DNA of 64,000 bases from Mobilicoccus sp032056465 (lineage in GTDB: Bacteria; Actinomycetota; Actinomycetes; Actinomycetales; Dermatophilaceae), in the NCBI RefSeq assembly GCF_032056465.1, contig NZ_DAMBCL010000002.1; one strand, given 5' to 3'. Positions 25,781 to 34,494 of the stretch are shown piece by piece. The notes beneath the pieces were generated by a model that saw only the letters and a program-made list of their open reading frames with translations, was not told where the DNA came from and ran no database searches. Made by a program: the position numbers and the translations under genes. How positions within the stretch are numbered: position 1 is the first letter of the stretch; every line of letters starts with the position of its first letter.

Positions 25781-26499
25781 ACGCTGCGGTCGTCGTCGTC
25801 GCTGCCGGCAGTGGGCAGCGCCTGGGTGCCGACATGCCCAAGGCGTTCGTCGACCTCCAGGGTCGTCCTCTGCTGCGGTGGGCCCTCGATCAGGCGCTCG
25901 CGTGTGAACAGATCGGCCATGTCGTCGTGGTCGCGCCGGGCGAGTGGCTCGGGGCGGCCCGCGACATCGTCGGCGAGGCCCTCGGGGCCTCGGATCGTGG
26001 CTCCGAGACCGGTCTTGCGGTTCGGGCCGACGTCGTCGTCGGGGGCGCCGAGCGACGCGCCTCGGTCGCGGCGGGTCTCGCAGCACTCGGGCCGGACGAC
26101 GGTCTGGTCCTCGTGCACGACGCGGCGCGGGCCCTGGCTCCGCCCTCGCTGTTCGCCCGCGTCGTCGAGGCCCTCCGCCGCGGTCATGGAGCCGTGATTC
26201 CGGGCCTCGCGGTCGTCGACACGATCAAGAGCATCGATGACACGGGCGCGGTCACGGCCACCTTCGACCGGACGACACTGCGCGCCATCCAGACCCCCCA
26301 GGGGTTCGTGCGTGAGATCCTCGTGCACGCTCACGAGGAGAACCCCGACGTCACGGTCACCGACGACGCCGGGCTCGTCGAACTCACCGGCGCCCCCATC
26401 CACGTCGTCGACGGCGAGCCCTGGGCCGCCAAGATCACGACCCCCGAGGACCTCGACGCGGCCGAACGCCGGTTGCGGTCCGCGCAGGTGACCTCGTGA
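25777..26499 (+). CDS. ispD: 2-C-methyl-D-erythritol 4-phosphate cytidylyltransferase IspD (CTG start)
   Basis: IspD transfers CMP from CTP to MEP in the non-mevalonate isoprenoid pathway. The CTP-binding motif AAGSGQRLG lies at the extreme N terminus and KAFVDLQGRPLL follows. The first ATG (25834) lies after this essential motif. Between the upstream in-frame stop (25735-25737) and that ATG there is no ATG, GTG or TTG. The best initiator is CTG 25777, which overlaps the carD stop as CTGA and has GAGG 10 nt upstream. That gives 240 residues, normal for IspD. HDAARAL and the later VTDDAGLVEL also fit. Confidence 0.9.
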   Translation: MNAAVVVVAAGSGQRLGADMPKAFVDLQGRPLLRWALDQALACEQIGHVVVVAPGEWLGAARDIVGEALGASDRGSETGLAVRADVVVGGAERRASVAAGLAALGPDDGLVLVHDAARALAPPSLFARVVEALRRGHGAVIPGLAVVDTIKSIDDTGAVTATFDRTTLRAIQTPQGFVREILVHAHEENPDVTVTDDAGLVELTGAPIHVVDGEPWAAKITTPEDLDAAERRLRSAQVTS

Positions 26500-27005
26500 A
26501 CGAGTCCGCCGCTCACCCACCTGCCCCCTTCGTCGTCGGCGTGGGGACCGACGTCCACGCCTTCGCCGCCCCCGACTCCGGACGGGCGCTGTGGGTCGGT
26601 GGCATCGAGTGGCCCGGCGAGGTCGGGCTCGACGGGCACTCGGACGCCGACGTCGCCGCCCACGCGGCGTGCGACGCGCTGTTCTCCGCGGCCGGGATCG
26701 GCGACCTCGGCGCTCACTTCGGCACCGCGCGTCCGGAGTTCGCCGGCGCCTCGGGCTGTGTGCTGCTCGCCGAGGCGGCCCGCCTCGTGCGGGCGGAGGG
26801 CTTCGAGATCGGCAACGTGTCGGTGCAGGTCATCGGCAACCGACCCAAGATCGGTACCCGCCGCGCGGAGGCGCAGGCCGCACTGTCGCAGGCCGCAGGA
26901 GCGCCGGTGGCCCTCAGCGGCACGACGACCGATGGGCTCGGGCTGACGGGCCGCGGCGAGGGTGCCGCGGCCGTCGCCGTGGCACTGCTCTTCCGCCGCT
27001 CCTGA
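26496..27005 (+). CDS. ispF: 2-C-methyl-D-erythritol 2,4-cyclodiphosphate synthase IspF
   Basis: IspF cyclises CDP-ME-2P with loss of CMP, two steps after IspD. The protein is 169 residues. Metal ligands are in GTDVHAF (D and H) and in the conserved LDGHSDADV histidine. TDGLGLTGRGEG near the C terminus is the family signature. GTG 26496 overlaps the ispD stop as GTGA. The operon provides isoprenoid precursors alongside carD, as in mycobacteria (Rv3583c-Rv3581c). Confidence 0.96.
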   Translation: MNESAAHPPAPFVVGVGTDVHAFAAPDSGRALWVGGIEWPGEVGLDGHSDADVAAHAACDALFSAAGIGDLGAHFGTARPEFAGASGCVLLAEAARLVRAEGFEIGNVSVQVIGNRPKIGTRRAEAQAALSQAAGAPVALSGTTTDGLGLTGRGEGAAAVAVALLFRRS

Positions 27006-27307
27006 GGGCCGGGCCCACCCACTCGCTCGTCCCGAGGGGAGACCTGCGTCGTCGATGTGGCAATGTCGGCGGAGTCGACGCGGTGACCGAATGCCGCCCG
27101 GCGCCGTGAACTGCACCTTCTCCGAACCGGCGCTCTCTGCGCCAGATCGACGTCGCCGTTGTTGTCACATGCGCCGAAGAGCCCTCGTCCGTGAGCCGCC
27201 CCGACCGCTGCGCACGGCCCGACGAGCCAGGTGCGGCGTGGTGGTCTCACCCGGTGGACCCCGAGGTGCCCCGTCCCGCGCCGGTCGGGGCGCGCGGGCG
27301 CGCCTAG
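27006..27307. other. Intergenic region between ispF and cysS
   Basis: About 300 bases with no credible gene and no clear T-box or other riboswitch. A slightly A/T-richer spot at 27160-27172 is the only notable feature. The cysS -10 lies at its end. Confidence 0.5.
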
Positions 27308-27313
27308 TAGGCT
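27308..27313 (+). promoter_or_regulatory. -10 hexamer TAGGCT for cysS
   Basis: TAGGCT, 6 nt, then GTG 27320, with no ribosome-binding site. A strong member of the leaderless pattern. Confidence 0.6.
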
Positions 27314-27319
27314 GGCGCG

Positions 27320-28765
27320 GTGAGTCTCTACCTGTACGACACCGCCGCCCGCGACCTCCGGGAGTTCGTCCCGCTCGAGCAGGGCAAGGTCGGCATGTAC
27401 ATCTGCGGACTCACGACGCAGGGCACGCCGCACATCGGCCACCTGCGCTTCGCGGTCGCCTTCGACATCCTGCGGCGCTGGCTCGAGTACGGGCACGGCT
27501 ACGAGGTGACGATGGTGCGCAACGTCACCGACATCGACGACAAGATCCTGCGCCGCTCCGCGGAGAACGACGCCCCGTGGTGGGCCTGGAGCTACGCCCA
27601 CGAGCGCGAGACGACGGCCGCGCTCGACACCCTCGGCATCGCTCCGCCCACGTACGAACCGCGTGCCACGGGGCACATCACCGAGATGGTCGAGCTCATG
27701 GACACCCTCGTCGGGCGGGGCCACGCCTACGCGGCCTCCGACGGCAGCGGCGACGTGTACTTCGACGTGCGCTCCTTCCCCGAGTACGGCGCGCTCACCC
27801 GCCAGTCCATCGACGACATGGAGGCCGCCGCCGACGCCGACCCCCGCGGTAAGAAGGATCCCCGCGACTTCGCGCTGTGGAAGGGTCACAAGGACGGGGA
27901 GCCGGAGACGGCGAGTTGGCCCACCCCGTACGGCCGAGGCCGGCCCGGGTGGCACCTCGAGTGCTCGGCGATGGCTCGCAAGTACCTCGGTGACACCTTC
28001 GACATCCACGGCGGCGGTGTCGACCTGCGCTTCCCCCACCACGAGAACGAGCAGGCCCAGTCGCGCGCGGCCGGGCTGGGCTTCGCGCGGTACTGGATGC
28101 ACAACGCCTGGCTCACCGCGGCGGGCGAGAAGATGAGCAAGTCGCTCGGCAACGGGATGACCGTCGAGGAGATCACCAAGGTCGCGCGGCCGCTCGCCGT
28201 GCGGTACTACATCGGCGCCTCGCACTACCGGTCGACCCTCGAGTACCAGCCGAGTTCCCTCACCGAGGCCGAGACCGCGGTGACCCGCATCGAGGGCTTC
28301 CTCGAGCGGGCGGGGGGTCGGGCCCTGCGGGAGGAGCCGCTGCTCCCGGTCACCGAGCTGCCGGGTGGGTTCGCCGCGGCGATGGACGATGACCTCGGGG
28401 TGGCCGGCGCCCTCGCCGTCGTCCACGACACGGTGCGCGCCGGCAACTCGGCGCTGGACTCCGGTGACACGGGAGCTGCGCGGCTGGCCGCGCGGCAGGT
28501 CCTCGCGATGACCTCGGTCCTCGGCGTCGACCCCTACGACCCCGTGTGGCAGGGAGGCGCGACGGCGGATTCCGGTCTCGAGGGCGCGCTCGACGCCCTC
28601 GTGCAGGAGCGTCTCGCCGCCCGTGCCGCCGCTCGCGCCGACCGTGACTTCGCCACGGCCGACGCCATCCGAGACTCCCTCACCGCGGCCGGTGTCGCGG
28701 TCGAGGACACCCCCTCCGGCGCGCGCTGGTCCCTGGCCCGCCACGCCGACGACCACAAGGACTGA
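27320..28765 (+). CDS. cysS: Cysteinyl-tRNA synthetase
   Basis: A class I aminoacyl-tRNA synthetase of 481 residues. The HIGH motif is at residues 38-41 and KMSKS at 271-275. Zinc ligands are visible in MYICGLT and LECSAMA, and in FPHHENEQAQ. MshC, the mycothiol ligase paralogue, is shorter, and the presence of the C-terminal DALR-type anticodon region identifies this as CysS. It is followed one base later by rlmB, the same pair as Rv3580c-Rv3579c. Confidence 0.96.
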   Translation: MSLYLYDTAARDLREFVPLEQGKVGMYICGLTTQGTPHIGHLRFAVAFDILRRWLEYGHGYEVTMVRNVTDIDDKILRRSAENDAPWWAWSYAHERETTAALDTLGIAPPTYEPRATGHITEMVELMDTLVGRGHAYAASDGSGDVYFDVRSFPEYGALTRQSIDDMEAAADADPRGKKDPRDFALWKGHKDGEPETASWPTPYGRGRPGWHLECSAMARKYLGDTFDIHGGGVDLRFPHHENEQAQSRAAGLGFARYWMHNAWLTAAGEKMSKSLGNGMTVEEITKVARPLAVRYYIGASHYRSTLEYQPSSLTEAETAVTRIEGFLERAGGRALREEPLLPVTELPGGFAAAMDDDLGVAGALAVVHDTVRAGNSALDSGDTGAARLAARQVLAMTSVLGVDPYDPVWQGGATADSGLEGALDALVQERLAARAAARADRDFATADAIRDSLTAAGVAVEDTPSGARWSLARHADDHKD

Positions 28766-28766
28766 C

Positions 28767-29750
28767 ATGCCCGGAAACTCCCAGCGCCGCGGCGCGACCC
28801 GCAAGGGCAACTCGCGCAAGGGCGCCGTCGTCGGCAGTGGCGGCCAGCGCCGTCGCGGCCTCGAGGGCCGCGGCCCGACGCCCAAGGCCGAGGACCGCGT
28901 CTACCACAAGGCGCACAAGAAGAAGCGCGCGGCTCAGGCCGCCGCCTCGACGCCGCAGGGCCGCAAGACGTCACGCCCTGCCGGCGGTGGCGGGGGCGGA
29001 CGTCGGGGGCCGCGCACGAGCGAGATGGTCGCCGGGCGCAACTCCGTCGTCGAGGCGTTGCGCGCCGAGATCCCCGCGACGACCCTGTACGTCGCAAGCC
29101 GCATCGACTCCGACGACCGCGTGCGCGAGGCCGTCAAGGTCGCCTCCGAGCGGGGGATCCCCATGCTCGAGACCCCGCGGGGCGAGCTCGACCGGCTCAC
29201 CGACGGCGCGTCCCACCAGGGCCTCGCCCTCCAGATGCCCGCCTACGAATACGCCGACCCGGCAGACCTCGTCGACCCGCAGACCGCCGGCATCCCACTC
29301 GTCGTCGCGCTCGACGGCATCACCGACCCCCGCAACCTCGGCGCGATCATCCGGTCCGTCGCGGCGTTCGGCGGTCAGGGCGTCATCGTGCCGGAGCGTC
29401 GGTCCGTCGGCATGACGGCGTCGGCGTGGAAGACGAGCGCGGGCGCCGCGGCGCGAGTCCCGGTGGCGCAGGCCTCGAACCTCGTCCGGGTGCTGGAGGC
29501 ATACCGCAAGCAGGGCTTCTTCGTCGTCGGGCTCGACATGGAGGGTGACGTCTCGCTGCCCGACCTCGAGCTCGCGACCGAACCCCTCGTCGTCGTCGTC
29601 GGTTCCGAGGGCAAGGGTCTGTCCCGTCTCGTCCGTGAGACCTGTGACCAGATCGCCTCCATTCCCATGGCTGCGGCGGTCGAGTCCCTCAACGCCGGCG
29701 TCGCCACCGGCGTCGCGCTCTACGAGGTCGCCCGCCGCCGCGCCAGCTGA
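28767..29750 (+). CDS. rlmB: 23S rRNA (guanosine-2'-O)-methyltransferase RlmB/TrmH-family
   Basis: A SPOUT-family RNA 2'-O-ribose methyltransferase of 327 residues. The first 85 residues form a basic, glycine-rich, probably disordered extension common in actinobacteria. A substrate-binding domain starts at VAGRNSVVEALRA, and the SPOUT knot has DGITDPRNLGAIIRSV, GSEGKGLSRLV and the final SLNAGVATGVALYE. ATG 28767 follows the cysS stop directly. Confidence 0.93.
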   Translation: MPGNSQRRGATRKGNSRKGAVVGSGGQRRRGLEGRGPTPKAEDRVYHKAHKKKRAAQAAASTPQGRKTSRPAGGGGGGRRGPRTSEMVAGRNSVVEALRAEIPATTLYVASRIDSDDRVREAVKVASERGIPMLETPRGELDRLTDGASHQGLALQMPAYEYADPADLVDPQTAGIPLVVALDGITDPRNLGAIIRSVAAFGGQGVIVPERRSVGMTASAWKTSAGAAARVPVAQASNLVRVLEAYRKQGFFVVGLDMEGDVSLPDLELATEPLVVVVGSEGKGLSRLVRETCDQIASIPMAAAVESLNAGVATGVALYEVARRRAS

Positions 29751-29774
29751 CCTCCGCCCCGCCCCCACTGTGGT

Positions 29775-29804
29775 CCGGGTGACGTCATCGATGACGTCGC
29801 CCGG
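29775..29804. terminator. Bidirectional terminator (30-nt palindrome)
   Basis: CCGGG/CCCGG arms enclose the perfect 18-bp palindrome GACGTCATCGATGACGTC, with one G-T pair. The hairpin would have 12 Watson-Crick pairs plus a G-U pair and a 4-nt loop. It lies between convergent rlmB and the DUF4032 gene. A T-poor G-run follows. Confidence 0.75.
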
Positions 29805-29830
29805 TTGGGGGAGGCAGGAGGGCGGGTGGG

Positions 29831-31087
29831 TCAGGTCTCGTCGGGGGGGAACATGGCGACGACGGGCATCTCGACCGTGTCGACGCCGACGACGGACTTC
29901 TCGTCCGGCTTGTCGGGCAGGACGTGGGCGAGGTAATCGGCGAAGGCCCATTGCGTCGTGACGTCGCTGCCGGTGCGTTCGGACAGGTACCAGCGGTGTT
30001 CGAGGACCTCGTGGAAGATCTGGGCGTCCTCCAGCTTGGCGGACAGCTCCTCGGGGATGTTGCGGACGACGGGCTCGTAGACCCGCAGCATCCAGTCGTG
30101 GGCGGCGAGTTCCTCGGCGTCGTGGTCGCGGCCCGCGCCGGCGCGGAAGGCGTCGAGGTCGTTGAGGAGACGCCTCGCCTGGTTCTCATGCACGTCGAGC
30201 CCCGTGAGGCGGAGGAGTCGGCGGCGGTGGTGGCCGGCGTCGACGACCTTGGGCTGGATCTGGATCGAGGCCCCGTCGAGGTCGGTCGACATCTCGAACT
30301 CGTCGACGTCGAAACCGAGTTGGTTGAGACGGCGGACCCGTTCCTCGAGACGCCACCGGTCGCCCCGCTCGAAGCGTTCGAGGCCGGTGAGCTCCTCCCA
30401 GAGCTGGGCGTAGCGCAGCAGGATGCGCTCGGAGATGTCGATGGGGTCGGCGTCGTCGGGGATGACCCCGCCCGCCGCGAGGTCCATGAGCTCGCCGGCG
30501 ATGTTGACCCGTGCGATGTCGAGGTCGTGGGCACGCTGACCGTCGGAGAGAGAGGGGAACAGCTGCCCGGTCTCCGCGTCGACGAGGTAGGCGGCGAAGG
30601 CCCCCGCGTCGCGGCGGAACAGCGTGTTCGACAGGCTCACGTCACCCCACCAGAACCCCGCGAGGTGCAGGCGGGCGAGCAGCACGGCGAGGGCGTCGAG
30701 CAGCCGGAGAACGGTGTCCGGCTGGAGGCGTTGGCTGAACAGAGCCCGGTAGGGGAGGGAGAACTGGAGGTGATCGGTGAGGAGGATGGCGTCGAGCGGT
30801 TCGCCCTCAGGGGTCGCCCGTCCGCTGACGACCCCATAGGGGGCGACACTGGGCAGCCCGAGTCGGGTGAGGTTGCGCAGCATCTCGTACTCGCGGACCG
30901 CGACGTCGTCGCGGATCTCCTTGGCGGCGACGATCCGTCGTCCGAGCTTGACGAATCGCACGATGTGTCGCGAGATCCCACGGGGCAGGGCCGCGAGGTG
31001 ACTGTCGTCCCACTCCTCCAGAGGCGTCGACCACGGCAGGTCGAACAGCGCCGGGTCGGCATAGGACGTCAGGTATTGCAGCGGCAC
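29831..31087 (-). CDS. DUF4032 protein with kinase-like fold
   Basis: A 418-residue protein. The N-terminal half resembles a lipopolysaccharide/aminoglycoside-type kinase: a lysine in RRIVAAKEI, a catalytic-loop-like GFWWGDVSLSNTLF (GD plus N spaced as in HGDxxxxN), and YLVDAETG in the metal-binding position. The C-terminal half is the DUF4032 domain. No membrane segment is visible. Start GTG 31087 lies 6 nt after CACGAT. Substrate unknown. It is in the same direction as the ABC operon but is separated from it by terminator hairpins. Confidence 0.8.
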   Translation of the reverse strand: MPLQYLTSYADPALFDLPWSTPLEEWDDSHLAALPRGISRHIVRFVKLGRRIVAAKEIRDDVAVREYEMLRNLTRLGLPSVAPYGVVSGRATPEGEPLDAILLTDHLQFSLPYRALFSQRLQPDTVLRLLDALAVLLARLHLAGFWWGDVSLSNTLFRRDAGAFAAYLVDAETGQLFPSLSDGQRAHDLDIARVNIAGELMDLAAGGVIPDDADPIDISERILLRYAQLWEELTGLERFERGDRWRLEERVRRLNQLGFDVDEFEMSTDLDGASIQIQPKVVDAGHHRRRLLRLTGLDVHENQARRLLNDLDAFRAGAGRDHDAEELAAHDWMLRVYEPVVRNIPEELSAKLEDAQIFHEVLEHRWYLSERTGSDVTTQWAFADYLAHVLPDKPDEKSVVGVDTVEMPVVAMFPPDET

Positions 31088-31093
31088 CTCCCC

Positions 31094-31099
31094 ATCGTG
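31094..31099 (-). promoter_or_regulatory. -10-like hexamer CACGAT for the DUF4032 gene
   Basis: On the minus strand CACGAT, 6 nt, then GTG 31087. A CANNNT member of the leaderless pattern. Confidence 0.35.
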
Positions 31100-31122
31100 T
31101 CAGACGAGGTCGTCGCGGGCGT

Positions 31123-31164
31123 GACGGAGGCCACCTCCCGTGTGCGTGGAAGGTGGCCTCCGTC
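31123..31164 (-). terminator. Terminator of the sugar ABC operon
   Basis: GACGGAGGCCACCT (31123-31136) pairs perfectly with AGGTGGCCTCCGTC (31151-31164), 14 bp with a 14-nt loop. A second, smaller hairpin (GCATACGGC / GCCGTACGC, 31167-31188) lies between it and the msiK stop, so transcription from msiK meets two hairpins in tandem. Confidence 0.75.
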
Positions 31165-31222
31165 GGGCATACGGCTCGGGCCGTACGCGACCTGACCCGT
31201 GCGGACGAGGTGCGTCATCGCC

Positions 31223-32302
31223 TCAATCGCCGAGGCGGTGTCCGTTCTCGACGTCGAAGAGGTGCACCTGACCCTCGGCGGGCAGGAAGGTGACGACCTC
31301 GCCCTTCGCAGGCGGGGTGCGGCCGTCGACGCGGGCGACGATCGGACGGTCGGTCGGCGTGGTGCCGGCGAGATGACCGTAGACGTAGGCATCGGCGCCG
31401 AGCTCCTCGACGACGTCGATCTCGACGTCGAGCCCGTCGGCGTCGGTGATCCTCATGTCCTCGGGGCGGACACCGAGGGTGACGGTCGATCCGGCTCCCT
31501 GCAGCACGCTGCGCTCGACCTGGTGCGTGGCCGAGCCGAAGCGCACGCCGCCCTCGGTGACCGGGACCTCGAACAGGTTCATCGCCGGCGAGCCGATGAA
31601 ACCCGCGACGAAGACGTTGTCGGGGTGGTCGTACATGCGGCGTGGGGTGTCGCACTGCTGGAGCAGCCCGTCCTTGAGCACGGCCACGCGGTCGCCCATC
31701 GTCATCGCCTCGACCTGGTCGTGGGTGACGTAGACCGTCGTGATGCCGAGGCGGCGCTGCAGCGAGGCGATCTGGGTGCGGGTCTGCACGCGCAGCTTGG
31801 CGTCGAGGTTGGAGAGGGGCTCGTCCATGAGGAAGACCTTGGGCTCCCGGACGATCGCGCGACCCATGGCGACCCGCTGACGCTGGCCACCGGAGAGTGC
31901 CTTGGGCTTGCGTTCGAGGTAGTCCTCGAGGTCGAGGATCCTCGCGGCCTCCTCGACACGGCGACGGATCTCGGCCTTGTCGACCCCCGCGATCTTGAGC
32001 GCGAAGCCCATGTTGTCGGCGACCGACATGTGCGGGTAGAGCGCGTAGTTCTGGAACACCATCGCGACGTCGCGGTCCTTCGGCGACAGGTCGGTCACGT
32101 CGGTGTCGTCGATGAAGATGCGGCCGCTGTTCACCTCCTCGAGCCCGGCGAGCATCCGCAGGCTCGTGGACTTCCCGCACCCCGAGGGCCCGACGAGGAC
32201 CAGGAACTCCCCGTCGGCGATGTCGAGATCGAGCTGGTCGACCGAGGGAGTGTCGTTCCCCGGATATTGGCGGGTGGCTTTGTCGAACCTCACCGTTGCC
32301 AT
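31223..32302 (-). CDS. msiK: Sugar ABC transporter ATPase, MsiK/UgpC-type
   Basis: A 359-residue ATPase of the MalK/MsiK group. Walker A is GPSGCGKST, the signature LSGGQRQRVAMGRAI, and Walker B VFLMDEPLSNLDAKLR. The C-terminal 120 residues form the TOBE/regulatory region (LGVRPEDMRITD). It follows the two permease genes on the same strand after 159 nt. In Streptomyces MsiK serves several sugar importers. Here it sits with one complete importer, so it may be dedicated or shared. Confidence 0.93.
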   Translation of the reverse strand: MATVRFDKATRQYPGNDTPSVDQLDLDIADGEFLVLVGPSGCGKSTSLRMLAGLEEVNSGRIFIDDTDVTDLSPKDRDVAMVFQNYALYPHMSVADNMGFALKIAGVDKAEIRRRVEEAARILDLEDYLERKPKALSGGQRQRVAMGRAIVREPKVFLMDEPLSNLDAKLRVQTRTQIASLQRRLGITTVYVTHDQVEAMTMGDRVAVLKDGLLQQCDTPRRMYDHPDNVFVAGFIGSPAMNLFEVPVTEGGVRFGSATHQVERSVLQGAGSTVTLGVRPEDMRITDADGLDVEIDVVEELGADAYVYGHLAGTTPTDRPIVARVDGRTPPAKGEVVTFLPAEGQVHLFDVENGHRLGD

Positions 32303-32461
32303 GACGTCTTTGTCCTTTCCTTCACCGGCAGGAACGTGCCGGACGATCCGTTGTGAAGTACGCGGCGGTGCGGGGTGCGCCGTCGCAGACCCGTCGTGCC
32401 GTGCCGCCCATCATGCACGTCGCGACGAGATGGTGTGCCCGGAGCCTGCCGGTGGGGCGCA

Positions 32462-33400
32462 TCACCCCTTCGTCGCGCCCGCCGTGAGGCCGGCGACGAG
32501 GTGACGTTGGGCGAAGAAGAACACGATGCCCGCGGGAATCGTGATGAGCACGGCGGCGGCGGTGAGCAGATCCCAGTGCGGTAGCGCCGGGGGACGCGGT
32601 ACGAGGATCTGCATGCCATAGGCGAGGGTGTAGCGGTCGTCGGTGTTGAGGAACGCGCTCGCGTACGCGACCTCACCCCAGGCGGTGAGGAAGGTGTAGA
32701 ACGCCGTCACGGCGAGACCTGGGCGGGCGAGGGGCAGGATGACCCGCCAGAACGTGCCGAATGGTCCGAGGCCGTCGATGTGGGCGGCCTCGTCGAGGTC
32801 GGAGGGGATCGAGTCGAAGTACCCCTTGAGCATCCACGTGCAGAACGGCACGGCGATCGTGCAGTAGGCGATGACGAGCGCGATGTGGGTGTTGATGAGG
32901 CCGAGGCGGCTCATGATCGTGTAGATGGGCACGATGAGGATCGACACCGGGAACATCTGGGTGATGAGGAAGGTCCACATGAGGCTCCGCTTGCCGGGGA
33001 AGTTGAACCGGCTGATGGCGTATCCCGCGGTCGCCGACATCGAGATGCCGATGAGCATCGTGAAGATCGCGACCACGACGGAGTTGCGGAACCAGGTGAC
33101 GAAGTCGGTGGTCGAGAGCAGGCTGCGGTAGTTCTCGAGCGTGAACCGCGAGGGCATCCCCAGTTGAGCGACCTCCTGCCCGGGTTTGAACGACGCGAAA
33201 CCGATCCAGGCGATGGGGAAGACGGCGACGAAGACGGCGAGCATCAGCGTCGCGTGCAGGAGGACCGACGCCATCGGGCTGCGGTGGCGGTGACCGCGTC
33301 GCCGTGGACGGTGGGGCGTCCGGGCCGGGGGTACCGCGGCAGGAACGTCCGCGGTGGCGACGGGCGCGATGGGCGCGGTGTCGTCGTGAGACCGGGTCAT
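32462..33400 (-). CDS. Sugar ABC transporter permease, MalG-type
   Basis: A 312-residue inner-membrane protein with six predicted membrane helices. The EAA loop (DEAAHIDGLGPFGTFWRVIL) is present. The N-terminal 45 residues are polar and Arg/Pro-rich. Its ATG is one base from the upstream permease stop, so the two are coupled. The pair resembles maltose/maltodextrin permeases, although the transported sugar cannot be read from the sequence. Confidence 0.92.
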   Translation of the reverse strand: MTRSHDDTAPIAPVATADVPAAVPPARTPHRPRRRGHRHRSPMASVLLHATLMLAVFVAVFPIAWIGFASFKPGQEVAQLGMPSRFTLENYRSLLSTTDFVTWFRNSVVVAIFTMLIGISMSATAGYAISRFNFPGKRSLMWTFLITQMFPVSILIVPIYTIMSRLGLINTHIALVIAYCTIAVPFCTWMLKGYFDSIPSDLDEAAHIDGLGPFGTFWRVILPLARPGLAVTAFYTFLTAWGEVAYASAFLNTDDRYTLAYGMQILVPRPPALPHWDLLTAAAVLITIPAGIVFFFAQRHLVAGLTAGATKG

Positions 33401-33401
33401 G

Positions 33402-34358
33402 TCACCAGACCTCTCCCTGGTTGCGGAGCATCCGTCGGTAGAACAGCGAGAACACGATGAGGATCGAGAGGATGACGACTCCGTAGGCGGCGGCGAAGCC
33501 GTAGTTGCGGATGCCTTCGAACGCGGCGCGGTAGGCGCCGGTCACGAGGATCTCCGTGCCGCCGGCGGGGCCGCCGCGGCTGACGAGGAAGATGATCGGG
33601 AACATGTTGAAGGTCCAGATCGTGCCGAGGAGGATGACCGAGTTCGAGACCGGTCGCAGGCCGGGCAGGGTGACGTTGGTGAACCGCTGCCACCCGGTCG
33701 CGCCGTCCATCTCGGCGGCCTCGTAGAGCTCGCCGGGGATCGACTGGAGTCCGCCGAGCAGGGCGACCATCATGAAGGGCACGCCGAGCCAGACGTTGAC
33801 GGCGATCGTCGAGGCGAGGGCCTTGGGGATCGTGTCGAAGAAGTCGATGGCCTGGCCGCCGAACGTCGTGACGACCGCGTTGATGACACCGTCGTCACGG
33901 TCGTAGAGGAACTTCCACGCGAACGCCGAGACGAACGCCGGGACCGCCCACGGGAGGATGAGCAGGACGCGATAGATGCTGCGGAACCGCATCTCGCGGT
34001 GGAGCAGGACGGCGAGGCCGAGGCCGAGGGTGTAGTGGAAGAACACGCACGAGAAGGTCCAGATGAGCGTGATCATCAGCTGGTGCCAGAACTCGCCGAC
34101 CCGGCCGGTGAGGAGGTCGGCGTAGTTCTGGAGGCCGACGAACTCGGCGCGGTTGGGGTTGGGTTCGCAGACCTGGCCACCACCGAGTGTCCGCGTGCAG
34201 ATCTCCGGGACCTGGTTGGCCTCGGTGAGGTTGGTGAAGGACTGCCAGATGCCCTGGACGAGCGGGTAGAAAACGAGGACGGCGAGCACGATGACGACCG
34301 GGGCCACGAAGGCCCAGGCGTACCAGTGCTTGTCCCAGACGCGGCGGAGGCGACTCAT
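33402..34358 (-). CDS. Sugar ABC transporter permease, MalF-type
   Basis: A 318-residue inner-membrane protein. A large periplasm-facing loop follows the first helix (about residues 40-75, containing two cysteines in CTRTLGGGQVC). Five more helices and the EAA loop (YEAAEMDGATGWQRFTNVTL) follow. It forms the translocation channel together with the MalG-type partner. The solute-binding gene lies 136 nt upstream in the same operon. Confidence 0.92.
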   Translation of the reverse strand: MSRLRRVWDKHWYAWAFVAPVVIVLAVLVFYPLVQGIWQSFTNLTEANQVPEICTRTLGGGQVCEPNPNRAEFVGLQNYADLLTGRVGEFWHQLMITLIWTFSCVFFHYTLGLGLAVLLHREMRFRSIYRVLLILPWAVPAFVSAFAWKFLYDRDDGVINAVVTTFGGQAIDFFDTIPKALASTIAVNVWLGVPFMMVALLGGLQSIPGELYEAAEMDGATGWQRFTNVTLPGLRPVSNSVILLGTIWTFNMFPIIFLVSRGGPAGGTEILVTGAYRAAFEGIRNYGFAAAYGVVILSILIVFSLFYRRMLRNQGEVW

Positions 34359-34494
34359 CGGACGCCCCCGGGATCAACCATGTCACGCACGGCGGAACTC
34401 CTGAGGTGGAGGTCGAGGGTGGTGGTGCCGTGCGACGGACGTGGTCGCCGCACGGCACCGGTGCGGGGCCGCATGGTGCCGGCCCCCACGGAGG

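Noticed and set aside
27006..27307. Possible T-box or other riboswitch upstream of cysS
   Set aside because: No T-box sequence, specifier loop or antiterminator is visible, and a -10 element lies directly at the start codon.
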